The notes beneath the pieces are model-generated. The model was not told where the DNA came from and did no database searches. It was given only the letters and a program-made list of their open reading frames with translations. From Pyxicephalus adspersus (Eukaryota > Chordata > Amphibia > Anura > Pyxicephalidae), in NCBI RefSeq assembly GCF_032062135.1, contig NC_092859.1, forward strand, positions 38,948,623 to 39,012,622: DNA of 64,000 nucleotides, read 5' to 3'. The position numbers and the translations under genes were made by a program. Within the stretch, counting starts at the first letter, position 1; the number at the start of each line of letters is the position of its first letter. Shown one piece after another: positions 11,401-23,400 of the stretch.

Positions 11401-14400
11401 ATGGCACTGGGACACTAGTGTTTATCCATGATGTGGCACAGGACAGAAGCAGCTAAATGAATTCTGAGGTGTTCAGAGACATACTGCCTGCTCAAATCCA
11501 GCTAAATGCAGTCACATTGATTGGGAGGCGTTTCATAATACAGATGGACAATGACCCAAAACATACAGCCAAAGCTACCCAGGAGTTTATTAAAGCAAAG
11601 AAGTGGAATATTCTTGAATGGCCAAGTCAGTCACCTGATCTGAACCCAATTGAGCATGCATTTCACTTGTTAAAGACTAAACTTTGGACAGAAAGGCCCA
11701 CAAACAAACAGCAACTGAAAACCGCTGCAGTAAAGGCCTGGCAGAGCATTAAAAAGGAGGAAACCCGGCATCTGGTGATGTCCGCAAAGAAGTGGAATAT
11801 TCTTGAATGGCCAAGTCAGTCACCTGATCTGAACCCAATTGAGCATGCATTTCACTTGTTGAAGACTAAACTTCAGACAGAAAGGCCCACAAACAAACAG
11901 CAACTGAAAGCCGCTGCAGTAAAGGCCTGGAAGGAAGGAAGGAAGCCCAACATCTGGTGATGTCCATGAGTTTAAGACTACAGGCTGTCATTGCCAGCAA
12001 AGGGTTTTCAACCAAGTATTAGAAACGAACATTTTATTTTCAGCTTTTTAGTTTGTCAAATTATTTTTGAGTCCCTGAAATTAAGTGATTGTGTAAAAAA
12101 AAGGCTTTAGTTCCTCACATTTTATGCAATCTTTTTGTTCAACCCACTGATTCAAATCTAAAAGTCTGCAGTTCAACTGCATCGGAGTTGTTTCAATCAA
12201 AATTAATTGTGATAATGTACACAACCAAAATTAGAAAAAAGTTGTCTCTGTCCAAATATTTATGGACCTAACTGTATGTGTGACAGAGTAGCACGGAATG
12301 ACAGGTATAGTTTTTCTGATCTTGTGATGGAGCCGTGGAGATGTAATGTTAGGGAAAGTTAGCCACACCTGTCCTGCACTTGCAGTTGAATTTCATGGGG
12401 TTCATGGAGAGTAAGGGGATAGTTATGTGTGACAGGGTTGCATGATATGATGGGTATAACATTTTAATGGGGAAGGTGGGGGACAAAAGGCATTTCCTAC
12501 TGGCTCCCAGATTTCCAGTTGCCAACAACCCTCTGTTTCAGAGAAATTGGAACTCACAGAAGGTAAGTGACCAGGTATGTGTAACAAGCAGCTCACCAGC
12601 CACTCAGTCCCTCGCAGATTTGACTTTCAGGCAGTTGTGAGGGGTACTGATTGTTTCCCCCTAGGCAGTGTTCTATGGCATGAGGAAGGGGTAACCGCAC
12701 CAAAACCTCACCAGCAGTCTGAGCGCAGCCTTGAAGTTTTGTGAACGAGCAAGTATATATTTGGTGCCACATAACTGGCCACTTACCTTCTGTAAAGCCT
12801 AATTTCACAGCACAGAGCGAATTGACAGTACTCGAAAGCTGGTTGCCATTGAAGTTGCTCCCAGGGGTCCCTAATATGCAAACTCAATTTGGGGGCTGTG
12901 GTCTTGAAATAGCATCCCTTTATGTGAAAATATCCCTGATTGTTATTAGGATTTTATGCTTGTGACCCCGTACCTGGTTACTTGTTATGTTTAGGTGAAT
13001 GAAATTTTGCTTAGTAGCAGCTCTCAAGGTCCCCTGTATACCCTGAAAAATTTTTGTTTCTATGGCAATTAGTGTGAGAGATATGAAGGTTTATACATGG
13101 GGATAATGACAGCTGCATGGACACAGCAGGAAAAACACAGCTTGCTTGAGTTGCATTTTTAGTTCCAGAAGTCTATTATATACAATCCTCCTACCAAATT
13201 TCCATCCTTTTAATGATTAGCCCACTTTGAAGTTGTTTTGAGTTTTTGATGGCAATGCATAACAAATGTCGCCATGTTAAACCACATTGGAATTTTAATG
13301 GTATAGGGCCCGATTTATTAAAGCTCTCCAAGGCTGGAGAAGATACACTATTTTCAGTGAAGCTGGGTGATACCATAAACCTGGAATGGATCTGGTCCAG
13401 GACTGAAAACATTTGCTAATATTATTATTATTAATAATGAACAGTATTTATATAGAGCCAACATATTATGCAGCGCTGTACATTAAATAGGGGTTGCAAA
13501 TGACAGACAGATACAGACAGTGACACAGGAGGACTGGAGCTTACAATCTAGGAGATTGTATCAAACGATTTTGAAGAAATCCATTCCAGGTTTGCTGGAT
13601 TACCCAGGTTTACTGATGAAAGTGTATCCTCTCCAGTCTTGGAGAGCTTTAATAAATCTACATACAGACACTTTTATGATATCTTTTTGAGATGGTCAGA
13701 AAACCAAACTATGACTTGATAATATCATCAAAGACAGAATGCTGGCATGGAATTCAACCTACTAATGCCCACTGAAAACAAAGTAAAAAAAAAAGTTTAG
13801 GAGGGGTAGGAAAGGGTAAGTAATTGAAGTTTATAGTGAATGCATAATTATTGGTTACAGTTTTATTTATCACCCATGTTTTCAGTTTCAGAAGTATTTG
13901 CTAAACAGGTGCCTACATCAAAGAGTTTGCATTGAGAACAAGATATTGTACTTCAATTTGGACATCCCACTTCCCTTACCATTTGGAAGCAACAGTCGAG
14001 CAGTGTCTTGCATTAAAGTGAACTGTCCAGCTTGAAGACATCTGGAGAGGCTGCGAAGTAAGGCAGATGCAGCTTCATCCCAATTCTTTAGGAGGTAATT
14101 GAAGGTGGTTAGCGCCACCTCCTGGGAGATGTGGAGCAGCAGCTGAATGGGTAAAAATAGAATAGATATGAACAACCACAGTTTTAAAAAGCAAATTTTA
14201 AGAAATTGTATTAATTCATACTATATAACCTAATGAGCACTGCTAGACAAACTCATCACTTGACATTTTAGAAAAACCTCTAATTTAACATCTGGGCATG
14301 TGATTCTGTTGTGTCTTTATCATAGTAACTGAGAACATAACTTACAGAGAGCAAAATAAAGGTAGATCCATTAGAAACATACAGGAAGACCTTTTTCCCT

Positions 14401-17400
14401 GTAGTAGCCATATATAAAATTTCAATTTTATAAATATTTTCCTTAAAAGATACATTCTTGCGCCTCATTGTTGGAAGCACAGAGATGTCCTGAACAACCT
14501 CACTTTTTCAAATATCTATGTAAAAGTAAGGCAGTGCCAGTGTCTAGTTGTGTCAGAGTGACCCTGCTGCCACCTAAAATGAAAAGTTATCAACAGTGAC
14601 ATGGATTTTCTAGCTGTCACTATTGTGTCCCTGTGTGTCCCACACAATGAGGGATGCAGACAACCAACACTCCTAAAGGTGAAATAGAGTAAAGATTGGA
14701 ATCATGGAAAGCTGGACTGATAAGTAATAATATAGGACTTTTAAACTTACTTTAAATCCTTTTCTTGAAGTTCCTTGATGAACAGATTTATTTCACTATC
14801 TGGTTATACTGCAGCTCACAGGAAGTTTTGACATGGAACACAAAAAAAGTGTACGCCAGCCCAGTATTTCTCCTATTACCCAGCATGCGTCTGTGTTTTT
14901 AGTTCAGTATTTGTAGTATTCAGTGCATTACCAAGGGCATTATCATAAAAATAGATGGGTAGGACCTTTGTCCCCAACAAATTTCAAGAATAGGATTTGA
15001 CTGTAAATTGGAACATCTAAGAACAGTCCAACTGAAAGGTTGGTCAGAAGTAAACAAATGGTAACAGCCCATGAAAACAAAAAGACTGAGAACTGCTTGC
15101 AGCTCACACAGCCACCTAAAGGACCTTACATCCAAGATTCTTACCTGTATGTTCAGAAAAGAGTGCAGGATGTCATCTATTGCTTAGTCCTATAGTATTT
15201 ATTACCTCTGCAGCAACAAGCAGCAGTAAACAGTAAAAAATGAGGCAACACCTGGTGCCAGATTAGTCTTAAATTATTCATTAGTCTGGGCAAGTTCAGA
15301 GTCAATGGCAATGTCTCTGGACCTAAAAATGCACAGTGGCCAACTTGTTACTAGAATATGGCTGCGTTGTTTGACAGCCGTGTAATCCTTTTGCGGGTAA
15401 CACAACTCCCACATATTTGCATTTCTTCTGTGTAATCAGCTCTTGCCTTGAGCTTACAAGACATTACTATTTGATGTTCTCCTCTAAAGTCTGAACAAAA
15501 TTTCCAATTCATAATGTGCCTAAACTTGAAAAATCCTATAAACCAGTATAATTTCACCTATGTCATTTTATACTGCTTCAACGTAAAACAAACGTGGACC
15601 CCATTTCAGAAGCTGCTTAAAGTAGCCATCCATTACCTGCTTAGGGATGGTATTAGGGGTGCTTGGAGGAGTCTCAGATGAACAAAGTTGCTGATAGGCC
15701 TCACTGTACTGATCTGCTGTAGACACTCCATACTCCTTCTGCCACACTCCAGTGAGCTTAGTTATAAAAGTGTCCTCAATGCCACTGCTAGCCCATTCAT
15801 GAAAACATGGGGTGGCCTGTGTCTTCCAATCTATTGCAGTCTTCTCAGTAGTGTGACTATACAGAAGTTCACTAGTACATAGTAACAGCCTCTGCCCCTG
15901 TATATAAAAAAAAAGGAAAAAAGAGATTTAAAGATTAACTTTTTAAACAGAGAGATGTGTAAATCTCTCTCTTTATTTGAAGAAGCCAGAAGCAGAATTT
16001 TTTCTAATTATCTATGCAGAGCCATTTGTGTGGAGTTCAAGGGACAATTTTTATGTATGTGTATATATATCTATATATATATATGATTGTTTCCTAATTA
16101 CACATTCTGTGTGTTGGCTTTCCACCACTTAGAAGTTTTTTGAAACAAAAAAATTTTACCTTAGTCCTATGAGACTGAAAAAACGTTCTACCAATTTGCA
16201 TTTTCTTCTGCATGGCCAGCAACAAATTTCAGTCTACAATTTTTTTTGTTTTCCAGTAATGGCTTGTGTCTTTTACATAAACCTCACATGGGGTTAAGGT
16301 CTTCCAATGCCCTGCTTACTTTGTGATCGAGTTTTAGCAGACAGGTATTACTAGGCAGAATGGCTAACTAAATTCTATTTAAAACTGGCACTAGGGCTTT
16401 TATCTGTTGCCTCTTTGGTCAGACAATGAAAATATTCACCTGCATTAAAGTGGAACCAAACTATAATGCAGTAAAAAGTCTACAGTTTCATTATTGCAGA
16501 AGAGAAAGGTGATGCAATAAAATACCCACACCTGCCTGTTCACAATCTTTTTCTCAATGTACACTGAGCTGCGCCTACACAGCTCAGCCGGTATACAATA
16601 AAGATGGCTCAAGATCTGAAACACAGATGAACACCAATTGAAGATGTTGGCACCTGGACTGGTGCAAGAACAGGTCAGTGTATTTGAAAAAAAAATTGCA
16701 GGTACATTTATTTTATTGATGAAGGGACATCACCTGTACCTTCTGCAATATTGGACCTGCTTGGTCTCCATTTTCACATTATTAGGTTTAGTTCCATTTT
16801 AAGCTAGACTGGATTTTTAGTGTGTTGCTGTGTCCTAAGCCCTAGGATAGGGCTATACCCAATGTAAGCCTGCTCCCAATTTATTTTATGCATGCCTCAC
16901 TTTGAGAGTTCAGAGTTTGGCTAGCCATGCATGCAATATTTTGATCAATTAGATGAAAACCTTGAAAAAAAAAATGTTGTATTTAAGTTAGATTTTTAGG
17001 GAGAACAATGTTTGGAATTAGTTTTAGAACCACACTTTGCAGAGTGCCTTGGCACAGCAGTGTGACTTAATATATATTTGTGAACATATGCAATAAAAAC
17101 TGCTATAATAAATCTACATATTAGAAGAAGTTAGAAGAGGTTTCCTGTGGTGGCTAGATGCACTGAGTGCTGTGAAATCAATTACCAGCAGGCTTGAATG
17201 AGGTTGTAGACACTGCTTGGCCCCAACCCAGTTTTTCACAGTGACATGTTCTTGTGCACAACGCAGTGCGAAGGAGGCAGCCAAGTCTTTCTCTCCCGCT
17301 AGTAAGGCTAGTTCAGAAGCAGTACTCAGAGACAGCAGATCCCCTTTTTTGGCCAGGACTTTAGCTGCATCATAAGGAGAGGATGCCCCCAAGTAACTAT

Positions 17401-20400
17401 GGGAAGGAGAAAAGAAATTAAAACAAAGATTAAAAACAAATTTATTTAAATAAAATGATGATGAAAACAGAAATTTAAATTTTTTTTTCAAACATGCAGC
17501 AGCCTACAAATCTAGTAATTCCATTAAAAAAGTTCAACCCTAGCCAAAAATGTCTATTTTTTGGATAAAGCAGGAATGCTCTGTGATAAAAGTTCGCCTA
17601 TGTCACAACCGACATGAACAAAAACCCATTTTAGTAGAGTAGTAAGGGGTTACAAATTCAATACTGGAGTTCTTGACTTTCTCTTTCTGTCCTGTTGACA
17701 ACCACCCCTTCCATGTCTTCCATGGGTTGCACAGGGATGAGAAACAAGGGATCTCCCCAATGAGATAAAAACAAAAATCTTTTAGAGATATTAACTTGGT
17801 TGTAGTTAAAGTGTACATCTTGGCAAAATAATACAAACATACAGTAAATCTTTTATACACATTTCTCATGTTTTGTCTTAAAAATGCTGCATATAGATGT
17901 TCATCTAGTTATCGCCTAACTTTATGGAGTGAGCTGACAACTCTACCTCTGCTGCACTGAGATCCCAAGTATTACACTGTTCTTCCTTGTTAGAAAACAT
18001 GACAATCAAAGCACAACTTAAAAAGAAAAAAAAAAATCACTCACCTTTACTTACTTACTGCAGAGGTTGCCTGAATTACATCACCCAATCTCTCACTGTG
18101 CAGGTGCTAGATTGGGTGACGTAGCCTGCGGTAAATGGGGGGGGAAAAAAAAGAGTGCCGATCTTACTGCGCATGCATGAGATTGGCAATTTTTTTCTCC
18201 ACTGAAGAAAAAGCTCCTTCTCCGCAAGCCCAAGATCAGGCATGCACAGAAGGAGCAGCCTGTGCTCCCATTTTGTCTTTATCATAATGATTTTACCTTA
18301 CACAAAAGGGTTGTTTACAGTTTTATGTAAAGTAAAAAATTTAGTTTAGGTCTGCTTTAACTGTAGTCCAGCAGAGGAACCCTTTAGTGACGTTTTAATT
18401 GAACCATTAAGTGGTAAAGAAATATACTAAATATCCCATGTATTCCATGTTTAGTGTGGATGTTTAGCTCATGAATATATTCCTGGACTTTCACCAAAGC
18501 CTTTTTAACCGTTATATACAGTATTATGTGTGTATACATCATTTACCAGTCCTTAGTGCTTTACTCAGAATCCACCTAGTGCAGGGGTCAGCAACCTTTT
18601 CTATCAAAAGAGCCATTTTGCCTCCTCTTCCACTAAAGAAAAATAGTCTGGAGCCGCAAAACATAACACTGATTATAAACTTTTAAAAGTTTTATTATTT
18701 TTTAAATTTTACCTGTTACAACAAGTGTGCATGTGTAGGCCTACTTTGAAATAAATTAAACACTGAACTATTCCCCTAGAAGCCTCCAGCTTCTAACATA
18801 TCATCCTGTTACATTAGAAGCTGGAGGCTTCTAACGTAACAGGGTAGATTTTTTTGATGGGCAGAGTTCTTTATGTTCTGACGATGCCTTAGCGATTTAA
18901 TTGTAGGTGGTGTTAGCCATAAGTGTCCCCCACTTGCACCTCTATTTTGGTCACCTGTACCGCCTCCCCCCGTTCCAGAGAAATTGGGGTTCAGATGCTA
19001 GATGCTTCCAGCAATGTGTAACAGGATAGATTTTTTTGATAGGCGGAGTTTTTATGAATTTTTAGGAGGTGTTAGCCACAGGTTTCCCGTACTTGCACCT
19101 CAAATTTTTTTCACCTGTACCCCCGTTTCCAGATAAATTGGGGTTTAGGTGCTAGAAGCCTCCAACAATGTGTAACAGGGTAGGGTTTTTTGATGGGTGG
19201 AGTTTTTAGGAGGTGTTAGCCACAGGTGTCCCCCACTTGCACCTCTAATTTTTTTCACCTGTACCCCCTTCCTGTTTCAGAGAAATTGGGGTTCAGGTGC
19301 CTCCAGCAATGTGTAACGGTAGATTTTTTTGATGGGCAGAGTTCTTTATGTTCTGATGATAGCCTAACAATTAAATTTTAGGGGGTGTTAGTCACAGGTG
19401 TCCCCCACTTGCACCTACATTTTTGGTTTTGTACATCTTCCCATTCCAGAGGAATTGGGGTTCAAAGGAGGGGGATGTCATTGTACACACCCATTTGTAC
19501 ACGCCCCGTGGTAGATTTATTTCACTGGTAGATTTTTTTCATTAGAACACCGGATAGGGAATCCCCCTCCTCCGCTGTGTCTTGGGAGGAAGGGGATCCG
19601 CCATCAGAGATCTCCCCGCGGCAGCCGAAGGGAGCCACAACAAGGAGGCTGAAGAGCCGCAGGTTGCAGACCCCTGACCTAGTGCCATATACTATTAGAT
19701 ATAGTCAGGTACTTGCCACTTAGCAGCCATAGCATAGTGTCCATCCTGCTCCAGAACTGCAGCCCAGCTGGTGTATAGTTCACGGAGAATAGGGTCATCT
19801 GACAGCAGGCGTGCTTTAGCCACAACAATAGCTTCCCTGAAACAAACAAGAGGAGTAATTAGAATCTTTCAGCTGTTTTGCCATTACATGATAACATACT
19901 CACCATCTTCTCAATAGTTCCTACAAAAATCTATGGTGACTGTAAAAATACATGAATGGGAACAGTAGAATAAATGGGATGTTAACTGCCTCACTGCTGG
20001 GGCGTTTTCACATGCATGCTAAGACATACATTTTTGCTCTAAACATTCTTAAAACCCCCCACAAAGTATACATTTTCTGAACCAAAGCACATATAGATGA
20101 AAAAGATGGCAGATTCAATTTTATGCCAAACAACACTCAATAAGTGACCTTTTAAGAATCTTTACAGATCACATTAGTATAAACCATACATAGTGGCCAA
20201 ATAATTATTCCTCTAAGTACATTTATTTACTTTATTGGAATTAAATGTAACACCTTTTTCCCATTTAATTTTTTTGGCTATCAAAATGGACCTGACAAGT
20301 GAACACATCACTGCAAAGTATAGTAGATCCAGTGGCTGTATAGTTGCTCAGATCAATTCTACATTTTAGCCTGGCCGATCTATGAGCAACTCATGGGGAA

Positions 20401-23400
20401 GAACCAATATAAAAGTCAATAGAGGAAAGCACAGCAGTGTGCAGCTCTCTGGATCTCCCCATCCCCTCTTCATAGAACAGAACAACACTGTGTACATGCT
20501 TGTTCATTCATCTGTCACTCTCTGCCACTGGAAACAATCATGACAGATTGTTTACAGCAACGAAAATTGCATGTGGGTACATGGCCTTAGTCACTTCTAA
20601 GCAATAGAATAAATGATTATTAGTTAAGTACCACTGTGGTATAGTAAAATATAGTACCACACCTACCTGAACAAATGGTTTCCTTTCAGAAGCTGAACAG
20701 CCTCATATACTTTGTTAATGGACAACAGGTGAGAAGCAGCTTTTGTGTATTGTTCCTGGAAACACAGCTGCTTTACATAGGATTCAACTGCCCAAACCCA
20801 GAACCAGTATCCAGCTACAGAAATAAAAATATTGAATAATTTTAAGTTACTATACGTTACTATCAAATCATACATACAATCCTTGTATAATCAATGCTAG
20901 ATTAACCAAAACTATCCAATCAGGCAAGCCCTTAATCTATGTTGCTGTGGATTTATTACAGAGTGCAATATGTGTTTAATAAAGTCTTTTTAATCAAAAG
21001 AGTTTGAAGATGATAGTAGTACATCTGCAGCCAACTATCCTCTGTATACAGAAAATATTAAGGCTTAAGGAAGACGGAATAGTGTGCACATGCAAATGTG
21101 GTCAAAAATGAGTGTTGTCATTCTGACCCTCTTACCTACCCATGGGAGACAATGCCACCAGCTGGTCCGTGAGTTCGCCTCGCTCTGCGGCTAATTGTAA
21201 TGTTCCCTTTAGGTCCCCTTTCCACAACATGATATGGTGCTGAAGGTCAGGGTGTCCACTGTCCAGATGTGCTTTTCCTATCAATAAAGCAATAAAAAAA
21301 TTATTTAAAAAATAGTTGCATAGTTTAGATTGTTTTTTGCTTTAGAAAACACTAAATACAAATAATTAACATTTGGAACATAATCTCAAGGGTATTTTTT
21401 TTCTGTTTGCTATCTGCATTTTCCTGCCAGTTTTATATACTTTTGGATCGACTTTTAATATACTTTTGGACTTACTTTTTTATATACTTTTAGACATTGT
21501 TGGTAAAGGGACTAAAGAATGTGTTCTCCAAGCTTGTACCAGATCCTATTAACAACTATAGAAAAACACCCTTCAGATCTTTGGGGAGATTTACAGCTCA
21601 GCTAAACATAAAAAAGTTTATTCTAATCATATGCCAATTCAACTCACAACATTACTTTAACTGTATTTAGGGGATAATCAAAAGCCAGTAAGAGGTAAGA
21701 GACCATTCATAGCAAGCAGTATTTGGTCAAAAGAAAAAAACGAGTTGTACAAACCTTCTTCCTCCATGAGTCGATGTAGTGTAGCTCTATCACTATACAG
21801 ACCAAGGTGAACAGAATCTTCCAGCAATGCATGGGATCCATCAGCTACAGGAAATGAAAAGCAATTATTATACAGAAATATATTAATATATTTCTATATA
21901 TGGTGGTCCCCACCGAACCACAATTTAGCTTATATATAAAATACAAAATTTGAGCTCTTATCACCTAGCAGCAAGTCTATTAGGCTACTACAGTAAATAA
22001 ATAAAAGGAATATAAGTAACAACACATTCACTAATTATACCGTGCACCAATACTTCAAACTAAAACTTACACAAAATATAGTACAGTAGGTCAGAAGCTA
22101 AATAAATGTACACTTTTGCATTAAAAGTCCATGTTTAACCAATCCTACACTTGGGAGTTTCATTGAGAATAGGTTGTAGATGTACATTTCAGGAAAATAT
22201 AATATGGCTAATGTGTGTCTAGTTTAAGAATGGTAAAGGGTTAGAAAATTGGTCCCTGCCATCAATGTGTGCCTTCCTTAGTGCTTATTGTTATCTGTAT
22301 ACCTATCAAAAAGACACTCTAGTCTAATCCAACATAAACACCTAAAAGCTGTTAGGCTCTGGGATTTATTTTGGCCTTGGATGCTATGAAAAAAATGTAT
22401 AAATGGCACAACGGGTGCAACAAACTGGAAACATTTTGAAATCATTGCTGTATCATTGCTCCTGACTTCCCAAAGAAGGTTTGTGTATCAGTTTCTAGTT
22501 CTTGGCATTTCTTTGTACATTATCGCACAAGTATTCCCTTACCTCCCTTGCAACAAACTGCTGCTGCCAGCTTCACACAATCCCGATGCTGTTCTTCCTT
22601 AGACCGGTGATCTTTGCTGGTACTAATAGGAAGGAGAGACTGAGACTTCTTCTTTCTCCCTCGTGTATCTGTTAAATGAAAACAAAAAGGATTTACAAAA
22701 TCAAAGGTAGAAATGATTTACTACTACTTTAAATGTCAGGTCATCTTGCTTGTTACTGTAAGAAATACCTTTCATCTATGAGAGGTTCAAGGTAAAAAAA
22801 ATAACTATCAACTGAAAAATTACCCTGCCACTAAAGACAACCTCATTTAGGGTTGATGGATGGAGTCCTGCCCTGTCCTGCATCAAGCAAATACAGATAT
22901 TTCATGATTTTCTTGCCTGCTTCCTCACTGTAGCTTTTTCCTTCCTGTATCTACCCTACGATATCCCAGACCTAATAAAATTTAAAGCAGGATTTGAAAA
23001 GTTGTTTTCTGGCTCTGTATATTTTTTATATTGTCTGTCTCTTTTTATAGTTTTTAGGTACAAAAGAAATATTGCATATGAATATTAACTTTTTTGATAT
23101 GCAGCCAGATGTCCAGTTTTGAGTTCAGAAAGATTCAGGAAAAAGTGCTTTGGAATTCCTGCATCATGGGTGAACCATGTGAAAAACAAGCAATTAAAAT
23201 GTATAACATAACCAAAAGCTTAACCATTATAAACACCTTTTATTGGTTAGAGTTAAGTTTAGTCAGAGTGTTTGGGTAAGGTTAAGACTAATAGCAGGGG
23301 TTTATGGATAGCAGGCAAGTACAATTCTATATACCTATTTACTTAATATGCATGAATATATTTTCCTGCCATAGTTTCTGTCCCTTCCCTGCCACAAGGC

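Larger units (their letters stand above)
10190..12960. repeat. Diverged tandem repeat family interrupted by a Tc1 element
   Basis: Related units occur at about 10190-10452, 12275-12590 and onward to about 12960. They share phrases such as TTCCTGAGAAATTAGGGTTCAC / TTTCAGAGAAATTGGAACTCAC and AGCCACACCTGTCCTGCACTTGCA. The same phrases make up the tandem units inside the hAT-like element at 18.6-19.7 kb. The unit length is irregular and no coding capacity is seen. The Tc1 copy (10454-12274) inserted into it. Confidence 0.45.
18582..19676. mobile_element. Non-autonomous hAT-like element with 8-bp target duplication
   Basis: The termini CAGGGGTCAGCAACC and GGTTGCAGACCCCTG are inverted repeats of the hAT type. 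They are flanked by perfect 8-bp copies of ACCTAGTG at 18574-18581 and 19677-19684. Inside are about four tandem units (see next entry), a perfect 19-bp-arm hairpin (18778-18832), and subterminal AGAGCC / GAGCCGC motifs. No transposase is encoded. It lies in a GEMIN5 intron just downstream, in gene direction, of coding exon 22. Confidence 0.88.

Noticed and set aside
18900..19460. CRISPR-like array
   Set aside because: The units are long, imperfect tandem repeats without unique spacers, inside a eukaryotic transposon.
19717..19721. GT donor AA|GTGGCA for GEMIN5 coding exon 22
   Set aside because: It keeps frame but loses the conserved Cys and has poor consensus; the GC donor GCAAGT fits better. 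Kept open as an alternative.
20260..20640. A possible MITE ending in GGTACATGGCCTTAG
   Set aside because: Only one end resembles the family at 39065-39383 and no inverse terminus was found.
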